This document shows, one piece after another, positions 1-8,072 of a stretch of 64,000 nucleotides of DNA (within the stretch, counting starts at the first letter, position 1; each line of letters starts with the position of its first letter). The notes under the pieces were generated by a model. That model ran no database searches. It was not told the DNA's origin and was given only the letters and a program-made list of their open reading frames with translations. The stretch covers positions 1 through 64,000 of the forward strand of contig NZ_JAMTCN010000021.1 in assembly GCF_024171865.1 (NCBI RefSeq), given 5' to 3'. The translations under genes and the position numbers were made by a program. Origin of the DNA: Prauserella aidingensis (GTDB lineage: Bacteria > Actinomycetota > Actinomycetes > Mycobacteriales > Pseudonocardiaceae).

Positions 1-199
1 CGACGCCATTGTCTCGTGCCAGGCGCGCGACCTGTGTGGACTCACGAAACCAGCGCAGCACCAGAACCGCCTGGCTGAACACGCCCAGCGCCCGCCGGCC
101 TCGACGTGTGCCCCGTTCACCCCGTTCGAGCAGCAACAACCGGGCCAGGTACTGGGCAAGTGCGCGCGGCACATCGAGCGTGGCACGATAAGTAATCAC
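1..199 (-). mobile_element. N-terminal fragment of an IS5/IS112-type transposase, cut by window edge
   Basis: Reading leftward from a GTG at 199 gives a frame opening with VITYRATLDVPRALAQYLAR, then an Arg-rich stretch (ERGTRRGRR) and VLRWFR before the window ends after 66 codons. This opening is typical of actinobacterial transposases of the IS5/IS112 group that carry a DDE_Tnp_4 catalytic core. The catalytic part lies outside the window, so activity cannot be judged. An inverted repeat overlaps and follows the start, consistent with one end of the element near 245-260. The family call rests on the N-terminal pattern only. Confidence 0.6.
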
Positions 200-259
200 G
201 TAGAGCCTCTGGTTCTCGGACTTGATCTTCGCAAATCCAGTCCTACCAGGGGCTCTACG
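199..259. repeat. Inverted repeat at probable IS end
   Basis: CGTAGAGCCTCTGGT at 199-213 is matched on the other strand by ACCAGGGGCTCTACG at 245-259 (one mismatch over 15 bp, 31-nt loop). It begins at the transposase start codon. It may be a terminal repeat or a hairpin limiting read-in expression of the transposase. Which base is the true element boundary cannot be told from one end. Confidence 0.5.
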
Positions 260-726
260 CCTATCCACAGCCAGGCTTGACCCCAGCCGGTCGACGACAG
301 CCAGCAAAGATCAACTTACCGAGAAAACCTCAATACCGGACCTTCCAGCAGTGCCCGATACTCGTTATCGACTCGGAGCGACCCGAATCCCGACGATGAC
401 CAGCGAAAACGGTGGCAAACTGCAGTGACTTCGCCGACCCTGTCACGCCCAGACGCGTCGTGTAGCCGAGATCACGTAACAGCACGGGTCTGCACGAGAA
501 ATCCAGAGACGCAATGCGTCCGCAAGCCGCCGATGTCCGTACCCGTAGTGCTCCGTTCAGCGGATCCGCCGTCCCGCAACGGATTCTGTCCTCCTCAAGA
601 CGGACTCAAGCTCGTGAACGTCGTAACGATCATGTGACGGCGCGTAGCTCCAACGTTCCTGTGGAGGGGTGGCGTGGTTCTGACGGCGCTACTCGCCTGG
701 CCGGAGTGCCAAACGTGCCCCCAACC
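260..726. other. Gene-free, lower-GC stretch
   Basis: No frame here shows recognisable protein features, and the short open frames have no ribosome binding site or family resemblance. Base composition is visibly less GC-rich than the rest of the window (for example around 290-420). Lying between two transposase remnants, it looks like the residue of mobile-element turnover. Confidence 0.5.
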
Positions 727-810
727 GTCACCCCTGACTGCGAGGGACTCGTTCCCTCGATGGGCAGCAGCGGCGACTGCTACGACAAGGCGATGATGGA
801 GTCCTTCTGG
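727..810 (+). pseudogene. IS3-family OrfB (rve integrase) remnant
   Basis: The frame reads SMGSSGDCYDKAMMESFW (about 757-810), a close variant of the MGSVGDCYDNAMAESFW signature that precedes the last catalytic Glu region in IS3-family OrfB transposases. Upstream and downstream sequence does not continue the domain, and the frame turns into Arg-rich nonsense after 813. Only this small catalytic-core scrap survives, so it is a decayed copy with no function. Confidence 0.7.
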
Positions 811-853
811 TCCCCGCGGCACCACCGCGGCCGCGGGCGTCGTTGCCACGGAA

Positions 854-908
854 TGAGCCGGCCCGGTCCCCGCCACCGCTGTCGCGGCAGGGGAACCGGG
901 CCGGCTCA
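854..908 (-). terminator. Hairpin downstream of the metallophosphoesterase
   Basis: TGAGCCGGCCCGGT (854-867) pairs with ACCGGGCCGGCTCA (895-908), with a further inner CCCC/GGGG pairing. It lies about 70 bp past the stop of the leftward gene ending at 980 and is probably its transcription terminator. There is no clear U-tract, which is common for high-GC actinobacterial terminators. Confidence 0.55.
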
Positions 909-937
909 CCGGGTTCTGTCGACCGGACCCGCGCGGC

Positions 938-978
938 CCTGGCGGTGTGGCTCCGGCGGTGTAGCCCTGGCGGTGTGA
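938..978. repeat. 14-bp tandem repeat next to a stop codon
   Basis: The octamer GGCGGTGT recurs at 941, 955 and 969, giving a 14-bp period over three units. The array ends two bases before the stop codon (980-982) of the leftward metallophosphoesterase gene, so it lies directly in its 3' untranslated region. Confidence 0.6.
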
Positions 979-979
979 C

Positions 980-2803
980 TCAGCCTGCGCAGGTCAGGGT
1001 CGCTTCACCCCAGTCGGCGTAGTCCCAGGACGACGAACCGTCGGCGTCCTCGGCGATCAGCCGCACAGTGTCGGCACCGTCGATGGCCGCATCCACCGTC
1101 ACCGCGGCCTCGCCCTGCCGGACCACGCCGCTGCGATACACCTCCTCGCCGTCGGCCTCGACGACGAACTCGACATCCCCGACATCGTCGCCGGGGAGCG
1201 GACGCCGCTGCGAACCCTGCGGGATGTTGTCGTCCAGCCCGGCCTCCGCGGTCAGCCGCGAACACCGGCCACCCGCGTAGACCGTGGCCGAAGCCGGGGC
1301 GAGCATGCCGAGACCGTGCTCGTAAGTCTCGCCGTCGATCGTGATCGCGCCGCGGTCGGCGGGCGCCGGGCCGCCGTTGGTGCGGTCACGCTCGACCGGA
1401 CCGTGGGTGTTGTTCTCGGCGAGGAAGGGCAACGCCGAGACGCGGGTCTTGCCGCTCGGTGCCTCGGCGACCGCCACGTCCAGCGACGTTCCGGCGACCT
1501 GTCGGCCCGCCCGGTCCCGTGTCGCGACGTCGATGCGCGCGGTCCCGGACGTCTCCGGCGCCTGCAGTGTCCAGGTCAGCCGCTTGCGCTCTCCCGACTT
1601 CACGCGGCCGACCGAACGCGTCGTGTCCGCGTCGGTCGCCCAGCCGTCCGGCAGGTCCAGGTCGACGGTCCCGCCGCCGAGCGCTCCGTTGCCCAGCCGG
1701 GCCACCGTCGCCGTGACGTCCACCTGCCGTCCCGGCGCCACGGCCTCGGTCGGCGTGTCCAGCGTGACCGTTGTCCGCCCGGCGCCCTGTTCCGCCTTCG
1801 GCACGGTCAGCTCGTTGATCACCGTGCCGTTCTGCGCATCGCGTGCACGGACGACGGCGCCCTGGGGGCCGGTCGTGACCTGGATGTACTGCCGGTTCAG
1901 CACTGCACCGGTGTCGACCGCCGTGAAGCCGTCGGGGTGACCGCCGGGAACGTGGACCCGCTCGGCCCACCAGTCCTGGCCGATGTCCGCGTGGGTGTGG
2001 GACGTGAAGAGCACGGCCTGGGGATAGTCTCCCAGGATCTCGCGGATCTGCTCCTCCATCAGGTGGTAGCGGCCGGCGTCACCGTCCGACTGGGTGACGG
2101 TGTTCGACAGCGGGTAGTGCGTGAAGACGAAGAACGGCTCGCCGGAGCGGCCGCGGGTCTCCACCCGGTCCCGGAACCACTCCAGCTGCTCCTCGCCGAT
2201 GTGGACGTGGTCGTCGAGGTTCGCATCCTCCCACCACATCAGCTTGTCCGGGCCGATGCCGATCAGCGGAACCCCGTTCACGACGCGCTCGCCGTACACC
2301 TTGTCGGTTCCGGCGAAGTCGAAGTACGTGCCGTAGAGGTCCTCGGGCGTGAAGCCGTTCGGCCAGCTGGGCTGGCACAGCGTCTGCTGGTCGCACCATG
2401 CGGGTGCGTACGCCTCGTGGTTGCCGAACGACGTCAGCAGCGGTTGGTCGCGCTCGTGGGCATCCATGACGTCGCGGACCTCGGCGTACTCCTCGGCGTA
2501 GCCGCGGTCGACGATGTCGCCGTTGATCACCGTGGCGGCCGAGTCCGGTGCGGCCTGCTCGGCGTCGGTGAGCACCGCGTCCCAGTCGTCGATGTGTCCC
2601 TGGATGTCGCTGAAGACGTCGAAGGTGGTCGTGCCCGGGTCGCCGGGCCGGTGGTCGGCCGCGGCGGGAGCCGCGGCTCGCTCCGGTTCGTCGGCCGCGG
2701 CGAGACCGGGCTGTGCCAGCAGGGTCGCGCCTGCGGCCACGGCGAGCAGGGCACGCAGCCGGGGCCGGCGTGTCGGGGTTCGGGGAGTGTATTGCTGGGC
2801 CAT
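980..2803 (-). CDS. Secreted calcineurin-like metallophosphoesterase with NEW3 and NPCBM-type domains
   Basis: This 607-residue protein starts with a signal peptide (Arg-rich n-region, hydrophobic core, cleavage around residues 37-40). A metallophosphoesterase domain follows with the metal-binding motifs in order: SDIQGH (65-70), GDIVDRG (95-101), GNHE (127-130), then FTHY and FTSHTHAD. Residues of about 340-450 look like a NEW3 (alpha-galactosidase-associated) beta domain, and the last 140 or so (YEHGLGM, then a C-terminal TLTC) like an NPCBM carbohydrate-binding module. Known relatives hydrolyse phosphomonoesters or diesters outside the cell; the substrate here is unknown. A -10-like CATGCT lies six bases before the ATG. 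It is transcribed alone, with a hairpin and a short tandem repeat after the stop. Confidence 0.85.
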   Translation of the reverse strand: MAQQYTPRTPTRRPRLRALLAVAAGATLLAQPGLAAADEPERAAAPAAADHRPGDPGTTTFDVFSDIQGHIDDWDAVLTDAEQAAPDSAATVINGDIVDRGYAEEYAEVRDVMDAHERDQPLLTSFGNHEAYAPAWCDQQTLCQPSWPNGFTPEDLYGTYFDFAGTDKVYGERVVNGVPLIGIGPDKLMWWEDANLDDHVHIGEEQLEWFRDRVETRGRSGEPFFVFTHYPLSNTVTQSDGDAGRYHLMEEQIREILGDYPQAVLFTSHTHADIGQDWWAERVHVPGGHPDGFTAVDTGAVLNRQYIQVTTGPQGAVVRARDAQNGTVINELTVPKAEQGAGRTTVTLDTPTEAVAPGRQVDVTATVARLGNGALGGGTVDLDLPDGWATDADTTRSVGRVKSGERKRLTWTLQAPETSGTARIDVATRDRAGRQVAGTSLDVAVAEAPSGKTRVSALPFLAENNTHGPVERDRTNGGPAPADRGAITIDGETYEHGLGMLAPASATVYAGGRCSRLTAEAGLDDNIPQGSQRRPLPGDDVGDVEFVVEADGEEVYRSGVVRQGEAAVTVDAAIDGADTVRLIAEDADGSSSWDYADWGEATLTCAG

Positions 2804-2953
2804 GTCGTCAGCATGGCTAACGAACGGGACCGGTTACCGACGTCGAAACGATCCGGCGGCTACCACCGGGTGAACGGAGAGGTTCGTTCCGATCGACCGG
2901 TATGCCCGGCCGACGGGTACGGCCGCACCCGAGGTCGGCGGCGGCCGTGGGCT

Positions 2954-3001
2954 GCGCCGGTCGCGACGCGTGCACCGGTCGCGACGCGCGCGCCGATCAC
3001 G
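2954..3001. repeat. 18-bp tandem repeat overlapping a stop codon
   Basis: GCGCCGGTCGCGACGCGT (2954-2971) is followed by GCACCGGTCGCGACGCGC (2972-2989) and a partial third unit, GCGCCGATCACG (2990-3001). The third unit contains the stop codon (2997-2999) of the leftward hydrolase, so the array is the immediate 3' flank of that gene. Confidence 0.6.
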
Positions 3002-3830
3002 CCGTCCGGCCGATCGCCTGCGCGGCGAGCCACCGGTGCAGCCGGGTCGCCAGGCGCGCGGGCTGGTCGAGCTGGACGAGATGCCCCGCGTCGTCGACGA
3101 GCTCCAGCTCCGCGTCCGGGATCGTGGCGGCGAGCCGGTGGGCCCTGTCGACCGGGATCCACGTGTCCTCGCGCCCCCAGACGACGAGCACCGGCAGGTC
3201 GAGTTCGCCGTACCGGGGCTGCACGGCGTCGGTGTAGGCCTGGTCGGCCTCCGCCATCTGCCGGTAGAAGGCCTGCTGTCCGACCCCGCCGAGCCACGGC
3301 GTGACGAGCGCCGCGAGGTCGGCGTCGCGCAGCCCGCGATGGCTCGCCCCGCCGATGTAGGTACGGACGAGGCTTTCGTGAATGTCCGGGGTGAGGGTCG
3401 TGAACGCCTCGGGGGTGTCGCGCACCTGGCGGAAGAACTCCGACCCCCACGGGGCGAGCGCGACGACGTCGATCAGCGCGAGGGAGGCGTAGGCCGAGCC
3501 GTGCAGGAGGTGCGCCCGCAGGGACACCGCCCCGCCGTAGTCGTGGGTGACCAGGTGCGGGCGGTCGAGGTTCCAGTGGTCGAGCAGGTCGGCGAGCAGC
3601 TCGCCCTGAACGTCGAGCGACACGGCGTGTTCGGGGAGTTTCGACGATGCCCCGTAGCCCGGCATGTCCCACAGGTAGACGGTGAACTCGGCCGACAGCG
3701 CGTCCGCGAACGGCTCCCACAGCCTCGACGACCACGGGGTGCCGTGGCAGAACACCACGGGCGGGCCACTGCCGCGCGAGGCCCAGCGGACGGTGCGGCC
3801 CCGCCAGTCGAACGTCTCGGTCAGCTGCAT
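2997..3830 (-). CDS. Alpha/beta hydrolase (haloalkane dehalogenase/epoxide hydrolase-like), coupled to mftR
   Basis: A 277-residue alpha/beta hydrolase. It has the oxyanion-loop motif HGTPW, a nucleophile elbow THDYGG that places Asp rather than Ser as nucleophile, an acid in VVWGREDTWIP and a His in DAGHLVQ near the C-terminus. Asp nucleophiles are found in epoxide hydrolases and haloalkane dehalogenases, so either chemistry, or another ester or lactone substrate, is possible. I chose the ATG at 3830 (MQLTETFDWRG) because AGGAG sits just upstream. The frame extends 20 codons further upstream without support. The start overlaps the mftR stop by 10 bp, so the two are probably translated together and the enzyme may share MftR control. 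Confidence 0.8.
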   Translation of the reverse strand: MQLTETFDWRGRTVRWASRGSGPPVVFCHGTPWSSRLWEPFADALSAEFTVYLWDMPGYGASSKLPEHAVSLDVQGELLADLLDHWNLDRPHLVTHDYGGAVSLRAHLLHGSAYASLALIDVVALAPWGSEFFRQVRDTPEAFTTLTPDIHESLVRTYIGGASHRGLRDADLAALVTPWLGGVGQQAFYRQMAEADQAYTDAVQPRYGELDLPVLVVWGREDTWIPVDRAHRLAATIPDAELELVDDAGHLVQLDQPARLATRLHRWLAAQAIGRTA

Positions 3831-4435
3831 CGGGACTCCTCTCCGAAACCAACGGCCAGCTCGGCGAAGGCGGTGTCCAGCACGGCGCACAGGTCACTTC
3901 CCGGGTCTCCGAGCCAGTGTTCGTACGCTGCGAGCGCGGTGCCGAGCGCCGCGTGGGCGATCGCCTGCGGTCGCAGGTCGCCGGGGTGCGCGCCGGTCCG
4001 GTGTGCGGCGAACTCGGCGACCACCGCGCGCCAGTCCGCGTAGCGCAGCGTCGAATGCGCCTGGAGTGCGGGAACCCGCAGGATCAGTTCGAGACGTCTG
4101 CGATGCCGGTCGGTCTCACCCTCGTCGACCCGGTTGAAGTCGACGACCACCGCACGCAGCGATTCCATGACCGGCTCACCCGCGGGCCGGGCGGCGAACC
4201 GCTCGCGCATGTATTCGAGGTGGCCGGTGAAGGCACCCCACACCACGTCGTTCTTCGAGTCGAAGTACCGGAAGAACGTGCGCCTGCCGATGCCCGCTGC
4301 CTTCGCGATGTCGTCGACGGTGGTGGCGTCGAACCCGTCCCGCTCGAACAGGCGGAACGCGACGTTCTCGAGTTCGACCTGACTGGTCGAAGGGCGGCGA
4401 CCCGGCCGTCCGGGTGGACTCGCGGCGGTACTCAC
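3821..4435 (-). CDS. mftR: Mycofactocin locus TetR-family regulator MftR
   Basis: A 204-residue TetR-family repressor. Its N-terminal helix-turn-helix reads FERDGFDATTVDDIAKAAGI then GRRTFFRYFDSKNDV, followed by an all-helical ligand domain. It is divergent from mftA with 79 bp between starts, the usual position of mftR. In Mycobacterium smegmatis MftR represses the mft operon and, as I recall, responds to long-chain acyl-CoA. I chose the GTG at 4435 because GGAAGGGG lies about seven bases upstream; an alternative GTG at 4456 lacks a good site. The stop overlaps the start of the downstream hydrolase gene. Confidence 0.85.
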   Translation of the reverse strand: MSTAASPPGRPGRRPSTSQVELENVAFRLFERDGFDATTVDDIAKAAGIGRRTFFRYFDSKNDVVWGAFTGHLEYMRERFAARPAGEPVMESLRAVVVDFNRVDEGETDRHRRRLELILRVPALQAHSTLRYADWRAVVAEFAAHRTGAHPGDLRPQAIAHAALGTALAAYEHWLGDPGSDLCAVLDTAFAELAVGFGEESRCS

Positions 4436-4449
4436 CTGACCCCTTCCAT

Positions 4450-4491
4450 TTGACACCGGGTGCCATTAACCTCGTGTGCGCTGTCCCACAC
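4450..4491. promoter_or_regulatory. Divergent mftR/mftA control region with candidate operators
   Basis: TGACACCGGGTGCCA (4451-4465) is a near-perfect palindrome (arms TGACACC/GGTGCCA) that overlaps a consensus-like -35 TTGACA at 4450-4455 reading toward mftA. A second inverted repeat, GTGTG-N8-CACAC, lies at 4474-4491. Either could bind MftR. No convincing -10 is visible, so the promoter assignment is weak. Confidence 0.35.
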
Positions 4492-4514
4492 AACGACGTG
4501 AAAGGTAGCGTGCC

Positions 4515-4613
4515 ATGTCCGAGAACCACACGGTCACCACCGCCGAGGCGGACATCGAGGAGGACCTGCTCGTCGAAGAGGTCTCCATCGACGGAATGTG
4601 CGGTGTCTACTGA
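4515..4613 (+). CDS. mftA: Mycofactocin precursor peptide MftA
   Basis: A 32-residue peptide starting MSENHTVTTAEADIEEDLLV and ending IDGMCGVY, the invariant mycofactocin core. MftC acts on the C-terminal Val-Tyr: it decarboxylates the Tyr and crosslinks it to Val. MftE then releases the modified dipeptide, which MftD converts to the redox-active pre-mycofactocin. The acidic leader (EADIEEDLLVEE) is the part recognised by MftB. The ATG at 4515 follows AAAGG. The reading frame overlaps mftB by 11 bp. Complete and intact. Confidence 0.96.
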   Translation: MSENHTVTTAEADIEEDLLVEEVSIDGMCGVY

Positions 4614-4884
4614 GACATTCGCCCCGGACCGGCCGTACCGGCTCTCACCGAGTGTCGCTCTGCGGCCGGAACCGTTCGGGGCGCTCGTCTACGACTTCAC
4701 CACGCGGAAGCTCTCCTTCCTGAAGACCCGACTGCTCGTCGACGTCGTCCGCGCGCTGGACGACGCGCCGGACGCACACGCGGCGCTGCGGTCGGCCGAG
4801 GTACCCGACGACGACCACGACCGGTACCTCGACGCCCTCGCGGGGCTCGTCTCCGCGGGCACGATCGAAGTCAGAGGTGACTGA
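4603..4884 (+). CDS. mftB: Mycofactocin RiPP recognition chaperone MftB
   Basis: A 93-residue protein of the PqqD-like RiPP recognition fold (RPYRLSPSVALRPEPFGALV, then YDFTTRKLSFLKTRL). It binds the MftA leader and delivers it to the radical SAM enzyme MftC. The start is taken as the GTG at 4603 inside the last codons of mftA, an overlap that implies translational coupling; no independent ribosome binding site is visible. The stop at 4882-4884 abuts the mftC ATG. Length is normal for the family. Confidence 0.92.
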   Translation: MSTETFAPDRPYRLSPSVALRPEPFGALVYDFTTRKLSFLKTRLLVDVVRALDDAPDAHAALRSAEVPDDDHDRYLDALAGLVSAGTIEVRGD

Positions 4885-6102
4885 ATGAAACTCGTCGAGC
4901 ATTTCCAGCACGGACTCGACGCACCGATCTGCCTGACGTGGGAACTGACCTACGCCTGCAATCTCTCGTGCGTGCACTGCCTGTCCTCCTCCGGCCGCCG
5001 CGATCCTCGTGAACTGTCCACAGAGGAATGCAAAGCGGTGATCGACGAACTGCAGCGGCTGCAGGTGTTCTACGTGAACATCGGCGGCGGCGAACCCACC
5101 GTGCGCTCCGATTTCTGGGAGATCGTCGAGTACGCGGTCGACCACCAGGTCGGTGTGAAGTTCTCCACCAACGGGGTGCGGATCACGCCGGAACGCGCCC
5201 GATGGCTGGCCGAATCGGACTACGTCGACGTGCAGCTCTCGCTCGACGGCGCCACTCCCGAGGTCAACGACCCGGTCCGGGGCGACGGCTCGTTCGAGAC
5301 GACCATGACCGCGATGCGCAACCTGCGCGACGCCGGGTTCACCGGGTTCAAGATCAGCGTGGTCATGACCCGGCACAACATCGGCCAGCTGGACGAGTTC
5401 AAGCGCATCGCCGACGAGTTCGACGCCCAGCTGCGGATCACGCGGTTGCGTCCGTCCGGGCGGGGCGCGGACACCTGGGACGAGCTGCACCCGCTGCCGG
5501 AGCAGCAGCTCGAACTCTACGACTGGCTCGTCGCCCACGGTGAGGACGTGCTCACCGGCGACTCGTTCTTCCACCTCAACGCGCTGGGATCGACGCCGCT
5601 GCCGGGACTGAACCTGTGCGGCGCGGGACGCGTGGTGTGCCTGATCGACCCGGTCGGCGACGTGTACGCCTGCCCGTTCGCGATCCACGAGGAGTTCCGC
5701 GGCGGCAACGTGCGCGACGAGGGCGGCTTCACGGCCGTATGGCGGGGATCGGACCTGTTCGCCCGCCTGCGCGAGCCACAGACCGGCGGCGCGTGCAGTT
5801 CGTGCTCGGCCTTCGACTCGTGCCAGGGCGGCTGCATGGCGGCGAAGTTCTTCACCGGCCTGCCGCTGGACGGCCCCGATCCCGAATGCGTCAAGGGCAA
5901 CGGCGAGCGCGCGCTCGAACTCGTGGGAGCGGGCGCGCCGAAACCGACGCCCGACAAGGACCACTCCCGCACGGGCAAGAAGAAACAGACGGGCGTGCCG
6001 GTCGCGATCGGCTGGGGCCCGCCCGAACCCGAACGGCTCCCCGACCGTGCGTGTGACACGAGCCCGCTGGCCGGCATGCCCGCACCGAGGGAGGTCCGCT
6101 GA
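4885..6102 (+). CDS. mftC: Mycofactocin radical SAM maturase MftC
   Basis: A 405-residue radical SAM/SPASM enzyme. The SAM-binding cluster motif CNLSCVHC lies near residues 27-34 after LTWELTYA, and IGGGEPT is the usual SAM-contacting loop. The C-terminal SPASM region holds Cys-rich segments: CGAGRVVC, VYACPF, GGACSSCSAFDSCQGGC and a late DPECV, which bind the auxiliary clusters. It catalyses oxidative decarboxylation of the MftA C-terminal Tyr and then the Val-Tyr carbon-carbon crosslink. It begins directly after the mftB stop and its own stop shares a base with the mftD ATG. A charged tail (about 350-405) is longer than the conserved core. Confidence 0.96.
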   Translation: MKLVEHFQHGLDAPICLTWELTYACNLSCVHCLSSSGRRDPRELSTEECKAVIDELQRLQVFYVNIGGGEPTVRSDFWEIVEYAVDHQVGVKFSTNGVRITPERARWLAESDYVDVQLSLDGATPEVNDPVRGDGSFETTMTAMRNLRDAGFTGFKISVVMTRHNIGQLDEFKRIADEFDAQLRITRLRPSGRGADTWDELHPLPEQQLELYDWLVAHGEDVLTGDSFFHLNALGSTPLPGLNLCGAGRVVCLIDPVGDVYACPFAIHEEFRGGNVRDEGGFTAVWRGSDLFARLREPQTGGACSSCSAFDSCQGGCMAAKFFTGLPLDGPDPECVKGNGERALELVGAGAPKPTPDKDHSRTGKKKQTGVPVAIGWGPPEPERLPDRACDTSPLAGMPAPREVR

Positions 6103-7274
6103 TGGCCAGCACGAAGGACTGGTTCGAAACCGTCGCCGAGGCACGCGAACGTGCGCGCAAACGGCTGCCCCGGTCGGTGTTCCTGGCCCTGCACGCGGGG
6201 TCCGAGGCGGGCGGAACACTGGCCGACAACACGGCGGCGTTCGCCGAACTCGGCTTGCGCCCGCGGATCGCCGACCTGCCGCCCGAACGGGAGCAGGCGA
6301 CCAGAGTCCTCGGCAGCGACATCTCGTTGCCGGTGATCGTCTCGCCCACGGGTGTGCAGGCGGTGCACCCGGACGGCGAGGTGGCGGTCGCCAAGGGCGC
6401 GGCGCAGTCGGGCACGGCGATCGGGTTGAGCTCGTTCGCCTCCAAACCCGTCGAGGACGTCGCGGCGGTCAACGACAACACGCACTTCCAGGTGTACTGG
6501 CAGGGCAGCCGCGACGACATGCTCGCGCGCATGGAGCGTGCCAAGCGTGCAGGCGCGACGGCGCTCATCGTCACGCTGGACTGGGTGTTCGCGACCGCCC
6601 GCGACTGGGGGTCGCCGCCGATCCCGGAGAAGGTCGATCTGAAGACCGCCGTGAAGTTCGCCCCGGAGGTGCTGCGCAAACCCGGTTGGCTCGGCACGTA
6701 TCTGCGGTCGGGGTCGCTGCCGGACCTGACCACGCCGAACATCGTGCCCCAGGGACAGCAGGGACCGCCGTTCTTCGGCGCCTACGGTGAGTGGATGGGC
6801 ACCACGCCGCCGTCCTGGGACGATCTGGCGTGGCTGCGCAGCCAGTGGGACGGCCCGTTCGTGGTCAAGGGCGTCTACCGGCCCGACGACGCGAAGCGTG
6901 CCGTCGACATCGGGGCGAGCGCGATCTCGGTGTCCAACCACGGCGGCAACAACCTCGACTCGACGCCCGCGACGATCCGCACCCTGCCCGGTGTCTCGAA
7001 GGCCGTCGGCGGACAGGTCGAGGTGCTGCTGGACGGCGGTATCCGCCGGGGCAGCGACGTCGTCAAGGCCCTGGCGCTCGGTGCGAACGCGGTCATGATC
7101 GGCCGTGCCTACCTGTGGGGCCTGGCCGCGGGCGGTGAGCGCGGCGTGCACAACGTGCTCGAGATCCTGCGTCAGGGCATCGACAGCACGCTGTATGGGC
7201 TCGGCAAGAAGTCGGTGCACGACCTGGAGCCGAGCGACGTGGTCGTGCCGGACGACTTCACGCGAGGCATGTGA
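6102..7274 (+). CDS. mftD: Pre-mycofactocin synthase MftD
   Basis: A 390-residue FMN enzyme of the L-lactate dehydrogenase/glycolate oxidase family. It has the TIM-barrel motifs PVIVSPTGVQAVHPDGE, a catalytic-His segment SVSNHGGNNLDSTPAT, and the phosphate-binding strands VLLDGGIRRGSDVVKALALG and AVMIGRAYLWGLA. In the mycofactocin pathway it oxidatively deaminates the released AHDP heterocycle to the keto compound that carries electrons. The ATG overlaps the mftC stop as TGATG. Length matches the family. Confidence 0.95.
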   Translation: MASTKDWFETVAEARERARKRLPRSVFLALHAGSEAGGTLADNTAAFAELGLRPRIADLPPEREQATRVLGSDISLPVIVSPTGVQAVHPDGEVAVAKGAAQSGTAIGLSSFASKPVEDVAAVNDNTHFQVYWQGSRDDMLARMERAKRAGATALIVTLDWVFATARDWGSPPIPEKVDLKTAVKFAPEVLRKPGWLGTYLRSGSLPDLTTPNIVPQGQQGPPFFGAYGEWMGTTPPSWDDLAWLRSQWDGPFVVKGVYRPDDAKRAVDIGASAISVSNHGGNNLDSTPATIRTLPGVSKAVGGQVEVLLDGGIRRGSDVVKALALGANAVMIGRAYLWGLAAGGERGVHNVLEILRQGIDSTLYGLGKKSVHDLEPSDVVVPDDFTRGM

Positions 7275-7280
7275 CCCGCC

Positions 7281-8072
7281 GTGGGGGTCGCGCTGGTGAC
7301 GGGGGCGGCGCGCGGGATCGGCGCCGCGGTGGTCCGCAGGCTCGCCTCGGCGGGCTGGCGGGTCGTGGCGGTCGACATCGCCGCCGAACCCGGCGGTGAT
7401 CCCGCCGCGCTGCCCGACGTCACGTATCCCCTCGGCACCCGGGAACAACTGTCCACTCTGGCCGGCGAGTTCCCCGATGCCGTCGTCGACGTCGTGACGG
7501 ACGTGCGTGACGCCGACGCGCTGCGCTCGGCCGTCGCCACCGCCGAGGCCGAGTTCGGCGGACTCGACGCGGCGGTCGCGTGCGCCGCGGTGATGGCGGG
7601 CGGCACACCGCTGTGGGAGACCACCGACGCCGAGTGGTCGGCGCTGTTCGACACCGGCGTGACGGGGGTCGCCAACCTGGCCAGAGCGGCCGTGCCCGCG
7701 CTGCTGCGGTCGCAGCAGGGCCGGTTCGTCGCGCTGGCGTCGTCGGCGGCCCACCACGGCCTGTGGCATCTGGCGGGCTACAACGCGGCCAAGCACGCCG
7801 TCGTCGGGCTGATCAAGGGGTTGGCGGAGGACCTGCGGGGCACCGGCGTGTGCGCGACCGCCGTCTCGCCGGGGTCGACCCGCACCGACCTCCTCGACGC
7901 CACGGCACGCCTCTACGATCTGGGGAATATGGACGAGTTCGCGAGCCACCAACTGCACGAGCGCCTCCTCGACCCCGACGAGGTGGCCGCGGTCGTGGCG
8001 TTCCTGTGCTCGGCCGAGTCGTCGGCGGTCACGGGAACCGTCGTGCACGCGGACGGCGGGTTCCGGCCGTGA
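7281..8072 (+). CDS. Short-chain dehydrogenase/reductase inserted in the mycofactocin operon
   Basis: A 263-residue classical SDR. It has a Rossmann glycine motif, TGAARGIG (residues 7-14), a cofactor-acidic residue in VVAVDIA, a catalytic Ser in VALASSAAHHG, and the YxxxK pair in YNAAKHAVVG. The strand-2 Asp favours NAD(H). SDRs associated with mycofactocin usually keep their NAD bound and pass electrons to mycofactocin, and a subfamily occurs only in genomes with this pathway; placement between mftD and mftF fits. The start is the GTG at 7281, six bases after the mftD stop. The stop overlaps mftF by four bases, so it belongs to the operon. The substrate is unknown. Confidence 0.85.
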   Translation: MGVALVTGAARGIGAAVVRRLASAGWRVVAVDIAAEPGGDPAALPDVTYPLGTREQLSTLAGEFPDAVVDVVTDVRDADALRSAVATAEAEFGGLDAAVACAAVMAGGTPLWETTDAEWSALFDTGVTGVANLARAAVPALLRSQQGRFVALASSAAHHGLWHLAGYNAAKHAVVGLIKGLAEDLRGTGVCATAVSPGSTRTDLLDATARLYDLGNMDEFASHQLHERLLDPDEVAAVVAFLCSAESSAVTGTVVHADGGFRP

